DNA of 64,000 bases from Cribrihabitans_A pelagius (GCF_048820915.1 NZ_JBMERR010000002.1:62001-126000); one strand, 5' to 3'. Counted from the first letter of the stretch, positions 18,930-27,284 are shown. The notes: generated by a model from the sequence alone, not told the origin. Numbers and translations are program-made.

Positions 18930-19360
18930 TGGCTGTTTCCTTCTCCGGAAGGGGCAAACATGTCGATCATCTCGGCGCCGGTCAGTTTCCGGCAGCTGCT
19001 GTCGAACGTGTAGCCCGCTGGCTTTTGGTCGATGTAAAGTTCCAGGCGCAGCTCGCTGCCGCCTGCGTTGTCAAACAGGCCGGCCGCGATCTGCGTCTGG
19101 CCCTGATGTTTCCCCGCGGTCATGCGGTACCACAGCGCCGAGCCGCAGCTGCCGCAGAAAGCGCGCTCGGCCCAGCCCGAGGACTGGAAGGTCTGCACCG
19201 GGCCCAGCGCGGCAAAACCCGGCGCGGCCTGGAAACTGAGGAAAGGCCCGCCGGACCAGCGCTGGCACATCTTGCAGTGGCAGGCCGACAGCGCGGCGCG
19301 CGCAGGCGTGGCGGAGACCTTCACCGCGCCGCACATGCATTGCCCATTCAACTCGCCCAT
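18926..19360 (-). CDS. GFA-family (Mss4-like) zinc-cysteine protein
   Basis: This 144-residue protein belongs to the GFA/CENP-V family named for glutathione-dependent formaldehyde-activating enzyme. Zinc-ligand cysteines are visible in GQCMCGAVKV, ACHCKMCQRWSGGPF and FCGSCGSALWYR. The start at ATG 19360 is chosen because AAGAGGAC stands just upstream; longer in-frame extensions lack support. It sits between gltD and gltB and overlaps gltB by 4 bp. Most family members have no proven activity, and a role in formaldehyde metabolism should not be assumed. A triple GTGCAC array lies 91-129 bp upstream of its start. Confidence 0.88.
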   Translation of the reverse strand: MGELNGQCMCGAVKVSATPARAALSACHCKMCQRWSGGPFLSFQAAPGFAALGPVQTFQSSGWAERAFCGSCGSALWYRMTAGKHQGQTQIAAGLFDNAGGSELRLELYIDQKPAGYTFDSSCRKLTGAEMIDMFAPSGEGNSQ

Positions 19361-19450
19361 AGCATTTGTCCTCTTGCTGGCCGCCCAGGGCCCTCTTGCT
19401 TGATTGGTCAGCATTGATGACCTGTTTGCAGTATTGACCCCGCCTGGCTG

Positions 19451-19489
19451 GCGCACAGGGAGTGCACGGGGGGTGCACACCCGGTGCAC
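19451..19489. promoter_or_regulatory. Phased GTGCAC array upstream of GFA-gltB
   Basis: GTGCAC occurs at 19462, 19473 and 19484, exactly 11 bp apart, preceded in phase by the one-mismatch GCGCAC at 19451. The spacers differ in sequence, so only the palindromic hexamer and its period are conserved. The array starts 91 bp upstream of the GFA start and 12 bp after the gltD stop. A second array with the same period is at 50406. A site for an oligomeric DNA-binding protein is the simplest reading; the factor is not known. Confidence 0.6.
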
Positions 19490-19501
19490 GGCCGCTGCTG
19501 C

Positions 19502-20941
19502 CTATTCGGCCGCCACCGCGGCGCGGCTGTTCAGGCGCTCCAGGATCGCAGCGGCGCAGTCGCGGCCGTCGCGGATCGCCCAAACCACCAGCGAGGCACC
19601 GCGCACGATGTCGCCCACCGCATAGACTCCCTCCAGCGCGGTGGCGCCGGTCTGGAACTCCGCCTTGATGGTGCCCCAGCGGGTCACCGGCAGCTCCGGC
19701 TGGCCCCAGAGACCCGGCAGGTCCTCGGGCTCGAAGCCCAGCGCCTTGATCACCAGATCCGCGTCTTCCACGTAATCCGCGCCCTCGATCACCTCCGGCG
19801 CCTGGCGGCCCGAGGCATCCGGCTGGCCCAGGCGCATCTTCTGCACCATCACGCCCGCAACCTTGCCGCCGTCATCGGTGAAACCCTTGGGCGCCGACAG
19901 CCACTCGAAGATCACGCCTTCTTCCTCGGCGTTCTGGGTTTCGCGCTGAGAGCCCGGCATATTCGCCCGGTCGCGGCGGTAGAGGCATTTGACGCTGGTC
20001 GCGCCCTGCCGGATCGAGGTCCGCACGCAGTCCATCGCCGTATCGCCGCCGCCGATCACGACCACCTTCTTGCCTTCGGCGTTGAGCGCGCCGCTCTCGA
20101 AGTCCGGCACCGCGTCGCCAAAGCTCTTCTTGTTGGAAGCGCACAGGAAGTCGATTGCCTTTACAATGCCTTCCGCTCCGCTGCCCGGCATCGCGAGGTC
20201 GCGCGACTTGTAAACGCCGGTGGCGATGATCACCGCATCGTGCTTGCCGCGGATCTCGTCAAAGCTGATGTCCGCGCCCACGTTGCAGTTCAGCACAAAG
20301 GTGACGCCGCCATCGGCCAGCAGCTTGTTGCGGCGCTCGACCACGTCCTTTTCCAGCTTGAAGCTGGGAATGCCATACATCAGCAGCCCGCCCGCGCGGT
20401 CATAGCGGTCATAGACGGTGACCTGCACGCCGGCCTTGCGCAGCATGTCCGCCGCCGCCAGCCCGCCAGGGCCCGCGCCGATGATGCCCACGCTTTCGCT
20501 GCGCTCGGCGGCCGGGGCGGCGGGCTTCACCCAGCCCTTTTCCCAGGCCGTGTCGGTGATGTATTTCTCGACCGAGCCGATGGTGACGGTGCCGTGGCCC
20601 GACTGCTCGATCACGCAGTTGCCTTCGCAAAGCCTGTCCTGCGGACAGATGCGGCCGCAGATCTCAGGGAAGGTATTGGTGGCCTGGCTGACCTCATAGG
20701 CTTCTTCGAGACGGCCGGTTGCGGTCAGCCGCAGCCAGTCGGGGATGTTGTTGTGCAGCGGGCAGTGGCTCTGGCAGTATGGCACGCCGCACTGGCTGCA
20801 GCGGCTGGACTGTTCGGCCGCCTTGGCGGCGGCGAACTCCGCGTAAATCTCGTTGAAGTCTTCCTTGCGCAGACTGGCGTCACGCTTCTCCGGCATGTCG
20901 CGTTCGATCTGCACGAATTTCAGCATCGGTTGCTTGGCCAC
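19502..20941 (-). CDS. gltD: Glutamate synthase (NADPH) small subunit
   Basis: The GOGAT small subunit takes electrons from NADPH through FAD and iron-sulfur clusters to GltB. The 479-residue protein has the N-terminal cluster motifs CSQCGVPYCQSHCP and CGRICPQDRLCEGNC, the FAD motif GIIGAGPGGLAAADML at about 153-168 and the NADPH motif VVIGGGDTAMDC. The GTG start at 20941 (MAKQPMLKFVQIERDM) is preferred over longer frames because GGAG lies 8 bp upstream and the N-terminus then matches the family. The order gltD-GFA-gltB on one strand is unusual, since gltB usually leads. Confidence 0.96.
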   Translation of the reverse strand: MAKQPMLKFVQIERDMPEKRDASLRKEDFNEIYAEFAAAKAAEQSSRCSQCGVPYCQSHCPLHNNIPDWLRLTATGRLEEAYEVSQATNTFPEICGRICPQDRLCEGNCVIEQSGHGTVTIGSVEKYITDTAWEKGWVKPAAPAAERSESVGIIGAGPGGLAAADMLRKAGVQVTVYDRYDRAGGLLMYGIPSFKLEKDVVERRNKLLADGGVTFVLNCNVGADISFDEIRGKHDAVIIATGVYKSRDLAMPGSGAEGIVKAIDFLCASNKKSFGDAVPDFESGALNAEGKKVVVIGGGDTAMDCVRTSIRQGATSVKCLYRRDRANMPGSQRETQNAEEEGVIFEWLSAPKGFTDDGGKVAGVMVQKMRLGQPDASGRQAPEVIEGADYVEDADLVIKALGFEPEDLPGLWGQPELPVTRWGTIKAEFQTGATALEGVYAVGDIVRGASLVVWAIRDGRDCAAAILERLNSRAAVAAE

Positions 20942-21206
20942 GGGCTGGACTCCATCATCTGTCTGGCTGCGGGCCCCTGCCGTCCGGAGGCTGCTCGAAG
21001 GGCTTGTTCGGGGCACGGGCCTATTTACGTAAAATATGCTGACCTATTTTGCCAGCAGTTGCCCCTTACTACCGCGCCGGGCGCAAATGTACAGCAATTT
21101 TAGGGCCGATTCGGACCCAAAAACGGGCTTTCCATTCCGAACCCGGCTTTTATACAAAAGCGCGACCAATTGAGGCCCGTTCGCGGCCAGGAAAGGACAC
21201 TTCCCG

Positions 21207-22013
21207 ATGCCGCTCTTCCAACTGATCCTGGTCGCGCTGATCCAGGGCATCACCGAATTCCTGCCGGTTTCCTCCTCCGGCCACCTGATTCTCCTGCCAG
21301 GGCTCACCGGGCTCGACGACCAGGGCCAGGCAATCGACGTGGCCGTGCATGTGGGCACGCTGGCGGCGGTGCTGATCTACTTCTGGAGCGACGTGCGCGA
21401 GGCGCTGGCGGGCCTGCCCCGCGCCCTCGCCGGCCGCATCGACACACCGGGTGCGAAACTGGCGCTGGGGCTGATCATCACCACCGTGCCGACCATTCTG
21501 GCAGGGGCGGCGCTGCATTTCACCGGCCTCGACGATTTGCTGCGCTCGATGCAGGTGATCGGCTGGGCCATGCTGGGCTTCGGGCTGGTGCTCTACTGGG
21601 CCGACCAGCGCGGCGCGGAGGTGAAGCAGGAGGACGACTGGGGCCCGCGCGATGCGCTGATCATGGGGCTGTGGCAGGCGCTGGCGCTGATCCCCGGCAC
21701 CTCGCGCTCCGGCATCGCCATCACCGGCGCGCGCCAGCTCGGCTACACCCGCGAGGACGGCGCCCGCATCGCCATGCTGATGTCGATCCCCACCATCATC
21801 GCCTCCGGAGCGCTGCTGGGCACCGAGGTCGCGATGGAGGCCAACATCGCCCTGTTGCGCGACGCCGCAATTGCGGCGGGGCTGGCAATGCTTTCGGCGC
21901 TGGCCGCGCTCAGCCTGATGATGCGGCTGCTACGCTCGCTCAGCTTTACGCCTTACGTGCTCTACCGGGTGCTCCTGGGGCTGATACTGCTGGCCATTGC
22001 CTACAGCAACTGA
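21207..22013 (+). CDS. uppP: Undecaprenyl-diphosphatase
   Basis: UppP (BacA) dephosphorylates undecaprenyl pyrophosphate so that the lipid carrier of peptidoglycan and surface glycans can be reused; high levels give bacitracin resistance. The 268-residue membrane protein has the two family motifs: EFLPVSSSGH at residues 17-26 and PGTSRSGIAITGAR at about 165-178, each contributing to the active site. About eight membrane segments are apparent. The start at ATG 21207 follows AGGAAAGGA. It is divergent from gltD. Confidence 0.96.
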   Translation: MPLFQLILVALIQGITEFLPVSSSGHLILLPGLTGLDDQGQAIDVAVHVGTLAAVLIYFWSDVREALAGLPRALAGRIDTPGAKLALGLIITTVPTILAGAALHFTGLDDLLRSMQVIGWAMLGFGLVLYWADQRGAEVKQEDDWGPRDALIMGLWQALALIPGTSRSGIAITGARQLGYTREDGARIAMLMSIPTIIASGALLGTEVAMEANIALLRDAAIAAGLAMLSALAALSLMMRLLRSLSFTPYVLYRVLLGLILLAIAYSN

Positions 22014-22039
22014 ACCGGGCACCTGAGGCAAGAGTCCAG

Positions 22040-22067
22040 AAAAGGCGCCGGCCTCTGCCCGCGCCTT
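22040..22067 (-). terminator. Terminator between convergent uppP and NDUFA9-like gene
   Basis: AAGGCGC (22042-22048) pairs with GCGCCTT (22061-22067). On the minus strand it is followed by TTTTCTGG, so it would end the NDUFA9-like transcript; on the plus strand a weaker T-rich tail follows. Confidence 0.55.
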
Positions 22068-22090
22068 CGTCCTTCAGGCCGCTGGCCCGC

Positions 22091-23083
22091 TCAGGCGCCG
22101 TTCTTGCGCAGGTCGCGGGCCGATTGGGTCATCTCGTCATACTGGCCCGAAGGGCGGAACTTCCACAGGTAATCCGGCAGCACGGCCTCAAGGCTGACCG
22201 GGCTGATGCCGAGGTCGGCAAAACCCCTGGCGCCGCCGGACACCACATTGTCGCGTTTCAGGTTTTTCAGCTGGTCGCGGGTCAGCATCTTGTTTTCCAG
22301 AAGCTGGAAGCTCGCCTTCTGCAGCATATCAAAGCCAAAGGCGATCATCTGCGCTGCAAAGCCCGGCAGAGAAAGCACCAGGCGGCGGCGGTGAATCACC
22401 CCCAGCATCTGCTGCATCAGCGCCCGGAAGCTCTTCACCTCCGGCCCGCCAAGCTCGTAGATGCCCGGCGCGGCCTCCCCCGTGGCCGCTTTCACGGCCG
22501 CCTTGGCGACATCATCCACATAGACCGGCTGGAACTTCGTGCTGCCGCCCGCAATCGGCAGCACCGGCGACAGACGGGTCATGCCCGCGAAACGGTTGAA
22601 GAAATTATCCTCCGGGCCGAAGATCACCGACGGCCGCAGGATCACCGCGTCAGGGAAGTTGCGCAGCACAGCCGCTTCGCCCGCCGCCTTGGTGCGGGCA
22701 TAGGCGCTGGCGCCCGAGGCATCGGCGCCAATGGCGGAGATCTGCACCAGCCGGGCAACGCCCTGATGGGACGCGATCTGCGCCACCCGTGCAGCGCCCT
22801 CGGCATGGACCTGCTCGAAGGTGTTCTTGCCCAGCTCGTTCAGGACGCCGACGCAATTCACCACCGCATCCGCCCCCTGCATCACCGCCGCCACCGAGGC
22901 ATCGTCGCGGATATTGCAGAACACCGGTTCCACCTGGCCCGGCACGCCGTAAGGCTTCACATGCATGGCTTCGTTAGGGCGGCGCACCGCCACCCGCACC
23001 CGCCAGCCCGCCTTGGCCATGCGCCGCGCAATATAGCGGCCGACGAAACCGGATCCGCCGTAAATCGTGACCAGTTTGGACAT
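22091..23083 (-). CDS. NDUFA9-like NAD(P)H-binding protein (complex I-associated SDR)
   Basis: This 330-residue atypical short-chain dehydrogenase has a Rossmann fold starting with VTIYGGSGFVGRYIARRMAK at residues 4-23, an NAD(P)-binding motif of the extended SDR type. Later stretches (AVILRPSVIFGPEDNFFNRF and KFQPVYVDDVAKA) match the complex I NDUFA9 subfamily, which in alphaproteobacteria is thought to associate with NADH dehydrogenase. The classical YxxxK is represented by YARTKAAGE. It is convergent with uppP. Association with complex I is inferred from family, not from context. Confidence 0.88.
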   Translation of the reverse strand: MSKLVTIYGGSGFVGRYIARRMAKAGWRVRVAVRRPNEAMHVKPYGVPGQVEPVFCNIRDDASVAAVMQGADAVVNCVGVLNELGKNTFEQVHAEGAARVAQIASHQGVARLVQISAIGADASGASAYARTKAAGEAAVLRNFPDAVILRPSVIFGPEDNFFNRFAGMTRLSPVLPIAGGSTKFQPVYVDDVAKAAVKAATGEAAPGIYELGGPEVKSFRALMQQMLGVIHRRRLVLSLPGFAAQMIAFGFDMLQKASFQLLENKMLTRDQLKNLKRDNVVSGGARGFADLGISPVSLEAVLPDYLWKFRPSGQYDEMTQSARDLRKNGA

Positions 23084-23302
23084 CTCTTGGCTCCTGAAGT
23101 TAGCTGCCCCTATGCTCTAGCGCCGCCAAAGGCGCCAAACAAGGCGCAATTAGCCGCGTTTGCGGGCCAACCCCCGGGGCGGCCTGCCCTTTTTGAGCCC
23201 GGCACGCAGCTTTGGCGCAGCATGGCTGGAATGGGTAAAAATCAGGTGCATTCCCTGGCGGTTCGGCAGCAGGGCTAGGGGCAGCCGGCGCCCTCCCGCG
23301 CT
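23084..23302. other. Non-coding stretch upstream of the NDUFA9-like gene
   Basis: No credible gene is seen on either strand. It should contain the promoter of the minus-strand NDUFA9-like gene; the rest runs directly into the structured repeat that starts at 23303. Confidence 0.5.
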
Positions 23303-23558
23303 CTCCCGCGCCCGCAGGCGCCCCGGCTGCGCCGGGGAACCTTGACGGCCTTGGGCCGCGCAGCTGCGCTGGCTTTCCTGCTGAGAAACCTTCTCTGGCC
23401 GTTTTGCCCGTGCAGGGCCATGCGGCTGTCCGGCAGCCCCCCGCCCCCAGGGCAAATGGCGCCAAGGCGCGTCCGCATGCGCCGCCCCGCTGCGCGCGAG
23501 CGCAGCGCCCGGCCCAACCGGGCGGGGCATTCTGTGAATGCGCTTGAGCGGGCGGGAG
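23303..23558. repeat. Structured intergenic element, copy A
   Basis: The element begins CTCCCGCGCCCGC (23303-23315) and carries a left arm ending TTGGGCCGCGC, a variable centre, then AGCGCAGCGCCCGGCCCAAC, a small hairpin GCATTC-TGT-GAATGC (23527-23541), and the end GCGGGCGGGAG. Left and right arms are inverted relative to each other. Related copies are at 35807-36052 (inverted), 51328-51532 and 54194-54268 (short). It lies 35 bp past the hemN stop codon and has no protein-coding features. Confidence 0.7.
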
Positions 23559-23593
23559 CGCCCCCTTTTTGCCGGTCCGGCCCCGCCTGGCGT

Positions 23594-24949
23594 TCAGGAG
23601 GCGCGGCTGTAGCGCACCCCCTCCGGCTTATGGGCGTCCAAGGCGCTGGCGATGATGCGGGTCAGCGGGCGGCCTTCGGGCAGGATCTCCAGCGCCGTGT
23701 CGCTCAGCCGCACCAGATCGCCGAACCGCGCCGCGATGCCGTCAAGCTCCGCGTCCAGCGCCGCGGCCCCGGCTCCGAACCGCTGCCGCAGCCCTGCCCG
23801 GTCGAGCCGGAAATCGCACATCAGCATCTCGATCGCCCGGCCGCGCAAGGCATCATCGCCTGACATCACGTGCCCGCGCGCACCTGCCAGTTCCCCGGCC
23901 TCTATCCGCTGCACGTAGGCGGGCGTGGCCGCGGCGTTCTGGATGTAGCCGCCGGCAAAGCGCGAGATCGAAGACGCGCCGAGGCCGATCAGCGAGGGAC
24001 AGCTGTCGTCCGTGTAGCCTTGAAAGTTACGCCGCAGGCGGCCGCTGCGCGCCGCACCCTCCAGCCCGTCTCCGGGACGCGCGAAATGGTCGATGCCGAT
24101 GGCGGCAAACCCCGCCGCCCGGAACCGCTCCGCCGCCTGCCCGGCCAGGTGGAAGCGCGCCAGATCGTCCGGCAGCGCCTCCTCCCTGATGAGCTGCTGC
24201 CGCTTCGCGACCCAGGGCACATGCGCATAGCCGAACAGCGCCAGCCGGTCCGGGGCAAGGCTCAGCACCTTCTCCAGCGTATCCGCCATCCGCGCCTGCG
24301 TCTGATGCGGCAGCCCGTAGACCAGATCGGCGTTGAGCGAGGTGATCCCGGCGGCGCGCAGGTCCGCAACGCAGGCCTGCGTCACCTCAAACGGCTGCTC
24401 CCGCCCGATCGCCGTCTGCACCAGCGGATCGAAGTCCTGAATGCCGATGCTGGCCCGGTTCATGCCTTCGGCCGCAAGCGCCGCGATCTTGCCGCGGTCC
24501 ACCATCGTCGGGTCGATCTCGACCGAGAACTCCCAATCCTCCGTCTGCGGGAACACCGCCTTCACCATTTGTGCCAGCCGGCGGATCAGCTGCGGCGGCA
24601 GGATGGTGGGCGTGCCGCCGCCCCAATGCATCCGCCCCATCCGCACGCCCGCGGGCAGAAGCGGCGCCACCAGCGCCAGTTCCTGCTCCAAAGAGCCGAT
24701 GTAGCTCTCCACCGGGCTCAGTGTCCGGGTGCCTTGCGTGCGGCAGGCGCAGAACCAGCACAACCGCTCGCAAAACGGGATATGCAGGTAGACCGAAACC
24801 GGCTGCGCCGGGTCCAGCGCCCGCAATGCGCGGGCCTGATCCGCGGCGCCAAGGCTTGCGGAAAACACCGGCGCGGTTGGATAGGAGGTGTAGCGGGGCA
24901 CCCGGCTGTCGAACAGCCCAAGGGCTTGAAGGCGGTCAATCTGTTTCAT
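23594..24949 (-). CDS. hemN: Oxygen-independent coproporphyrinogen III oxidase
   Basis: HemN is a radical-SAM enzyme that converts coproporphyrinogen III to protoporphyrinogen IX without oxygen. The 451-residue protein has YLHIPFCERLCWFCACR, with Cys60, Cys64 and Cys67 for the [4Fe-4S] cluster and the extra Cys69 typical of true HemN. GGGTPT follows at about 120, and the C-terminal HemN domain is complete. The start at ATG 24949 matches the family N-terminus (MKQIDRLQALGLFDSRVPRY). An FNR-like site lies 35 bp upstream, in keeping with anaerobic induction. Confidence 0.96.
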   Translation of the reverse strand: MKQIDRLQALGLFDSRVPRYTSYPTAPVFSASLGAADQARALRALDPAQPVSVYLHIPFCERLCWFCACRTQGTRTLSPVESYIGSLEQELALVAPLLPAGVRMGRMHWGGGTPTILPPQLIRRLAQMVKAVFPQTEDWEFSVEIDPTMVDRGKIAALAAEGMNRASIGIQDFDPLVQTAIGREQPFEVTQACVADLRAAGITSLNADLVYGLPHQTQARMADTLEKVLSLAPDRLALFGYAHVPWVAKRQQLIREEALPDDLARFHLAGQAAERFRAAGFAAIGIDHFARPGDGLEGAARSGRLRRNFQGYTDDSCPSLIGLGASSISRFAGGYIQNAAATPAYVQRIEAGELAGARGHVMSGDDALRGRAIEMLMCDFRLDRAGLRQRFGAGAAALDAELDGIAARFGDLVRLSDTALEILPEGRPLTRIIASALDAHKPEGVRYSRAS

Positions 24950-24983
24950 GACTGCCCTATGCACCGGCTGCGCTGCCCAGACT

Positions 24984-24997
24984 TTGCGCAGGATCAA
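24984..24997 (-). promoter_or_regulatory. Candidate FNR/FnrL-type binding site upstream of hemN
   Basis: On the minus strand the site reads TTGATCCTGCGCAA; against TTGAT-N4-ATCAA the left half is perfect and the right half matches three of five bases. It is 35 bp upstream of the hemN start. FnrL control of oxygen-independent heme genes is established in related Rhodobacterales. Confidence 0.5.
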
Positions 24998-25120
24998 ACG
25001 GCCGCGTGTTTCGCGCTCCGCCGCAGCCACGGAGGTATTAACGCAACCTGCTGTATTTACTTTGGAAAATGTCGCAACCCCGAATTCCAGAGAATTTCGG
25101 CCAAGACACGCATTTTCCGT

Positions 25121-25149
25121 TTGACCCTGCCCGCGACTCCACTTATACG
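25121..25149 (+). promoter_or_regulatory. Promoter of tRNA-Leu(CAG) copy 1
   Basis: TTGACC (25121-25126) and TATACG (25144-25149) are spaced by 17 bp, 18 bp upstream of the tRNA. The block ATTTTCCGTTTGAC and the TATACGCC block recur at the second tRNA copy. Confidence 0.75.
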
Positions 25150-25166
25150 CCGGTCCCACGACACCG

Positions 25167-25253
25167 GCCCAGGTGGCGGAATTGGTAGACGCGCTAGCTT
25201 CAGGTGCTAGTGTCCGTATGGACGTGGAGGTTCGAGTCCTCTCCTGGGCACCA
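25167..25253 (+). tRNA. tRNA-Leu (anticodon CAG), copy 1
   Basis: The 87-nt gene folds as a class II tRNA. Acceptor arms GCCCAGG (25167-25173) and CCTGGGC (25243-25249) pair fully, then A and an encoded CCA. The D loop contains AATTGGTAGAC, the anticodon stem CTAGC/GCTAG holds the loop TTCAGGT with anticodon CAG, a long variable arm follows, and the T arm carries GGTTCGAGTCC. It decodes CUG, a very common Leu codon in high-GC genomes. Confidence 0.97.
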
Positions 25254-25341
25254 TCCCCCCTCTCTCGATAGCAGACCTCGCCGCCCCAGGTGACCGGAGC
25301 TAATTTGCGCCCGCCGTGTCCGGCAGGCGCGGGGGCAGCGC

Positions 25342-26829
25342 TCAGGCTGCCTGATATTGCGGAGCCGTTGCCAGAAAGCGGCCGTAGGCGCCGGCGTCGG
25401 GCGGGGCGAACTGCTCCACCAGCGGGTTCGCGCGCTTCCACTCGGTCGCACCCATGTCCATCAGCAGCTCATCGAAATGCTTGAAATGGAACGGCGCCGA
25501 GCACAGCCCGCCGTAGATCTGCGCGGCCGGGCGCTCCTTGCGGCGCCAGTCGAGCATCATCTGGATGTTCTCGTCCATCTCTGCCCGCGAGGGCTGCCGC
25601 GCCAGCTGGCCGTCGGCGTAGCGCACCAGCCAGTTCGCCACCATTTCAGCCGACAGAATCGTGCAGAAGCTGGAGTTAAAGCCGACGAATCCCATCTCCG
25701 GCAGGTCCGGGTTCACCGCAAGCCGGTAGGTGCGGTACTGGCCGTCGGGCTCAATCAGCTTGTCCAGGTGGCGCTGCGCCAGATAGGGAATGCCTAACTT
25801 CCAGCCCACCGCGGAGACCACGAGGTCGGCGCCGATGCGCGCACCGTTCTCCAGCACGATCTCGTCACCCTCGTACCGCTCGAAGGTGGAGCGGACCGGG
25901 ATGATGGAGCCGTCCTTGAAGCCCTCGAACAGCCCGGGCGTCACGATCGGCACCGAGCAGGAGACGTCCTTTTCGATCGGCACATCCGGCACCATGTCCC
26001 ATTTCTTCAGGCCAAGCTGCAGCTTCAAAAGCGCCTCCAGCCCGCGGAAATTGGCCCAGATCAGGGGTTTAGCCATGCCATAGAGCGCCTTGTGCAGCCA
26101 GCTCCGCCCCCAGCCGTTGAACTGCACCTCCTGCGCGCGCATGTAGAGCAGCTTCTTGAAATTGATGCCGCCGACGAAATAGGGCACCCGCCAGACGTTC
26201 TGGCGGTAGACCAGATGCACCTGTTTGGCGCCATGCTGGGCCGCGTTCACCGCCACGTCGGTTGCGGATTTGGAACCGCCCAGCACCACCACCCGCTTGC
26301 CGCGCGCGCGTTCCGGGTCGAGGTACTCCGAAGAATGCACCACCTCGCCGCCCTGAGCCTCGAACGACTCCTGCCCCGGGTGGGTGAGGATGTTCTTCTC
26401 CGAGAACTGCCCGGTGCAGACCACGGCGAAGTCCACGTCGACCTCGCGCGCCTCCCCCGCCGTTTCTACCACCAGCCGCCAGCCCGGCTGCCCCTCCGGA
26501 CGCCGGTCCATCTCCAGCACGGCGGTGTTCAGCTGGAACAGGCGGTGCAGGTCATGCTTGTCCGCATAGGAATGCAGGTAGGCATGCACCTGCGGGCCCT
26601 TGGGCCACTCGGGGTAGTCTGCGGGCATCGGGTGATCGGTGTAGCAGTAAAGCTCCTTGGGCGATTGCGTCTGCACACCGGGATAGGAGCGCGACAGCTC
26701 CCAAACGCCGCCCAGATCATGGCCGCGCTCGAAGCCCAGCACCTCGTGGCCCTTTTCGGCAAACGCCTTGGCTGCTGCCAAACCGCTGACCCCGCCGCCG
26801 ATGACGGCGACCTTCTTCCTTTTCACCAT
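25342..26829 (-). CDS. Flavin-containing monooxygenase-like oxidoreductase
   Basis: This 495-residue class B flavoprotein monooxygenase has the FAD motif VAVIGGGVSGLAAAKAFAEK at residues 8-27 and an NADP motif VVVLGGSKSATDVAVNAAQ at about 180-198. Between them GGEVVHSSEYLDPERARGK resembles the FMO/Baeyer-Villiger fingerprint (GxxxHxxxY/W). It may oxygenate a ketone, amine or sulfur compound; the substrate cannot be read from sequence. A strong RBS (AAAGGAGG) precedes ATG 26829. It lies 12 bp after a cupin gene on the same strand, both divergent from an AraC-type regulator. Confidence 0.88.
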   Translation of the reverse strand: MVKRKKVAVIGGGVSGLAAAKAFAEKGHEVLGFERGHDLGGVWELSRSYPGVQTQSPKELYCYTDHPMPADYPEWPKGPQVHAYLHSYADKHDLHRLFQLNTAVLEMDRRPEGQPGWRLVVETAGEAREVDVDFAVVCTGQFSEKNILTHPGQESFEAQGGEVVHSSEYLDPERARGKRVVVLGGSKSATDVAVNAAQHGAKQVHLVYRQNVWRVPYFVGGINFKKLLYMRAQEVQFNGWGRSWLHKALYGMAKPLIWANFRGLEALLKLQLGLKKWDMVPDVPIEKDVSCSVPIVTPGLFEGFKDGSIIPVRSTFERYEGDEIVLENGARIGADLVVSAVGWKLGIPYLAQRHLDKLIEPDGQYRTYRLAVNPDLPEMGFVGFNSSFCTILSAEMVANWLVRYADGQLARQPSRAEMDENIQMMLDWRRKERPAAQIYGGLCSAPFHFKHFDELLMDMGATEWKRANPLVEQFAPPDAGAYGRFLATAPQYQAA

Positions 26830-26840
26830 GTGAGCCTCCT

Positions 26841-27284
26841 TTACTCGGCCGGGGGCGGCAGAAAGTCGACCTCATGCAGCGCCGACAGCCGAACCAGCTC
26901 CTCCGGGTCGGTCACCCCGTCGAGCGCGCCGAAAAGATCGTAGAGCTTGCGCGAGGGCGCGACCCCAAAGACGCAAGTGGCCTCCGCGCCGGAGCGGTTG
27001 AAGATGCCATGCGCCACGCCCATCGGCATGCGGATGGTGTCGCCCGGGCCGGCCTTGTGCACATCCTCGCCAAATTCGACCTCCAGCTCTCCCTCCAGCA
27101 TGGTGATCCACTCGTCCTGGGTGGGGTGCACATGCGGCGGCACGAAAGTGCCGTCCGGAACCACCGCGTGCCAGATGAAGGCGTTTTCGCTGTGCAGCTT
27201 GGGCGTATAAGTGTGGCCAACCACGTTCCACGCGGTGCCGTTCAGCCCCTCGGCCGCCTTGGTTACTCCCTGATCCAGAGCCAT
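26841..27284 (-). CDS. Cupin-domain protein
   Basis: This 147-residue protein is a single cupin. Its metal-binding motif 1 is PPHVHPTQDEWITMLEGELE (two His and a Glu) and motif 2 is PMGVAHGIFN with a further His, so an Fe or Mn site is likely. The start at ATG 27284 is chosen because AGGGAGGAC lies just upstream. It leads a two-gene unit with the flavin monooxygenase and is divergent from the AraC-type regulator at 27410. A dioxygenase, isomerase or ligand-binding role is possible. Confidence 0.85.
   Translation of the reverse strand: MALDQGVTKAAEGLNGTAWNVVGHTYTPKLHSENAFIWHAVVPDGTFVPPHVHPTQDEWITMLEGELEVEFGEDVHKAGPGDTIRMPMGVAHGIFNRSGAEATCVFGVAPSRKLYDLFGALDGVTDPEELVRLSALHEVDFLPPPAE

Noticed and set aside
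14394..19013. A long open frame on the plus strand opposite gltB (about 1,500 codons)
   Set aside because: It is antisense to a fully conserved gltB; its composition (rich in His, Arg, Gly, Leu) is what the complement of a high-GC gene gives, and it has no recognisable domain.
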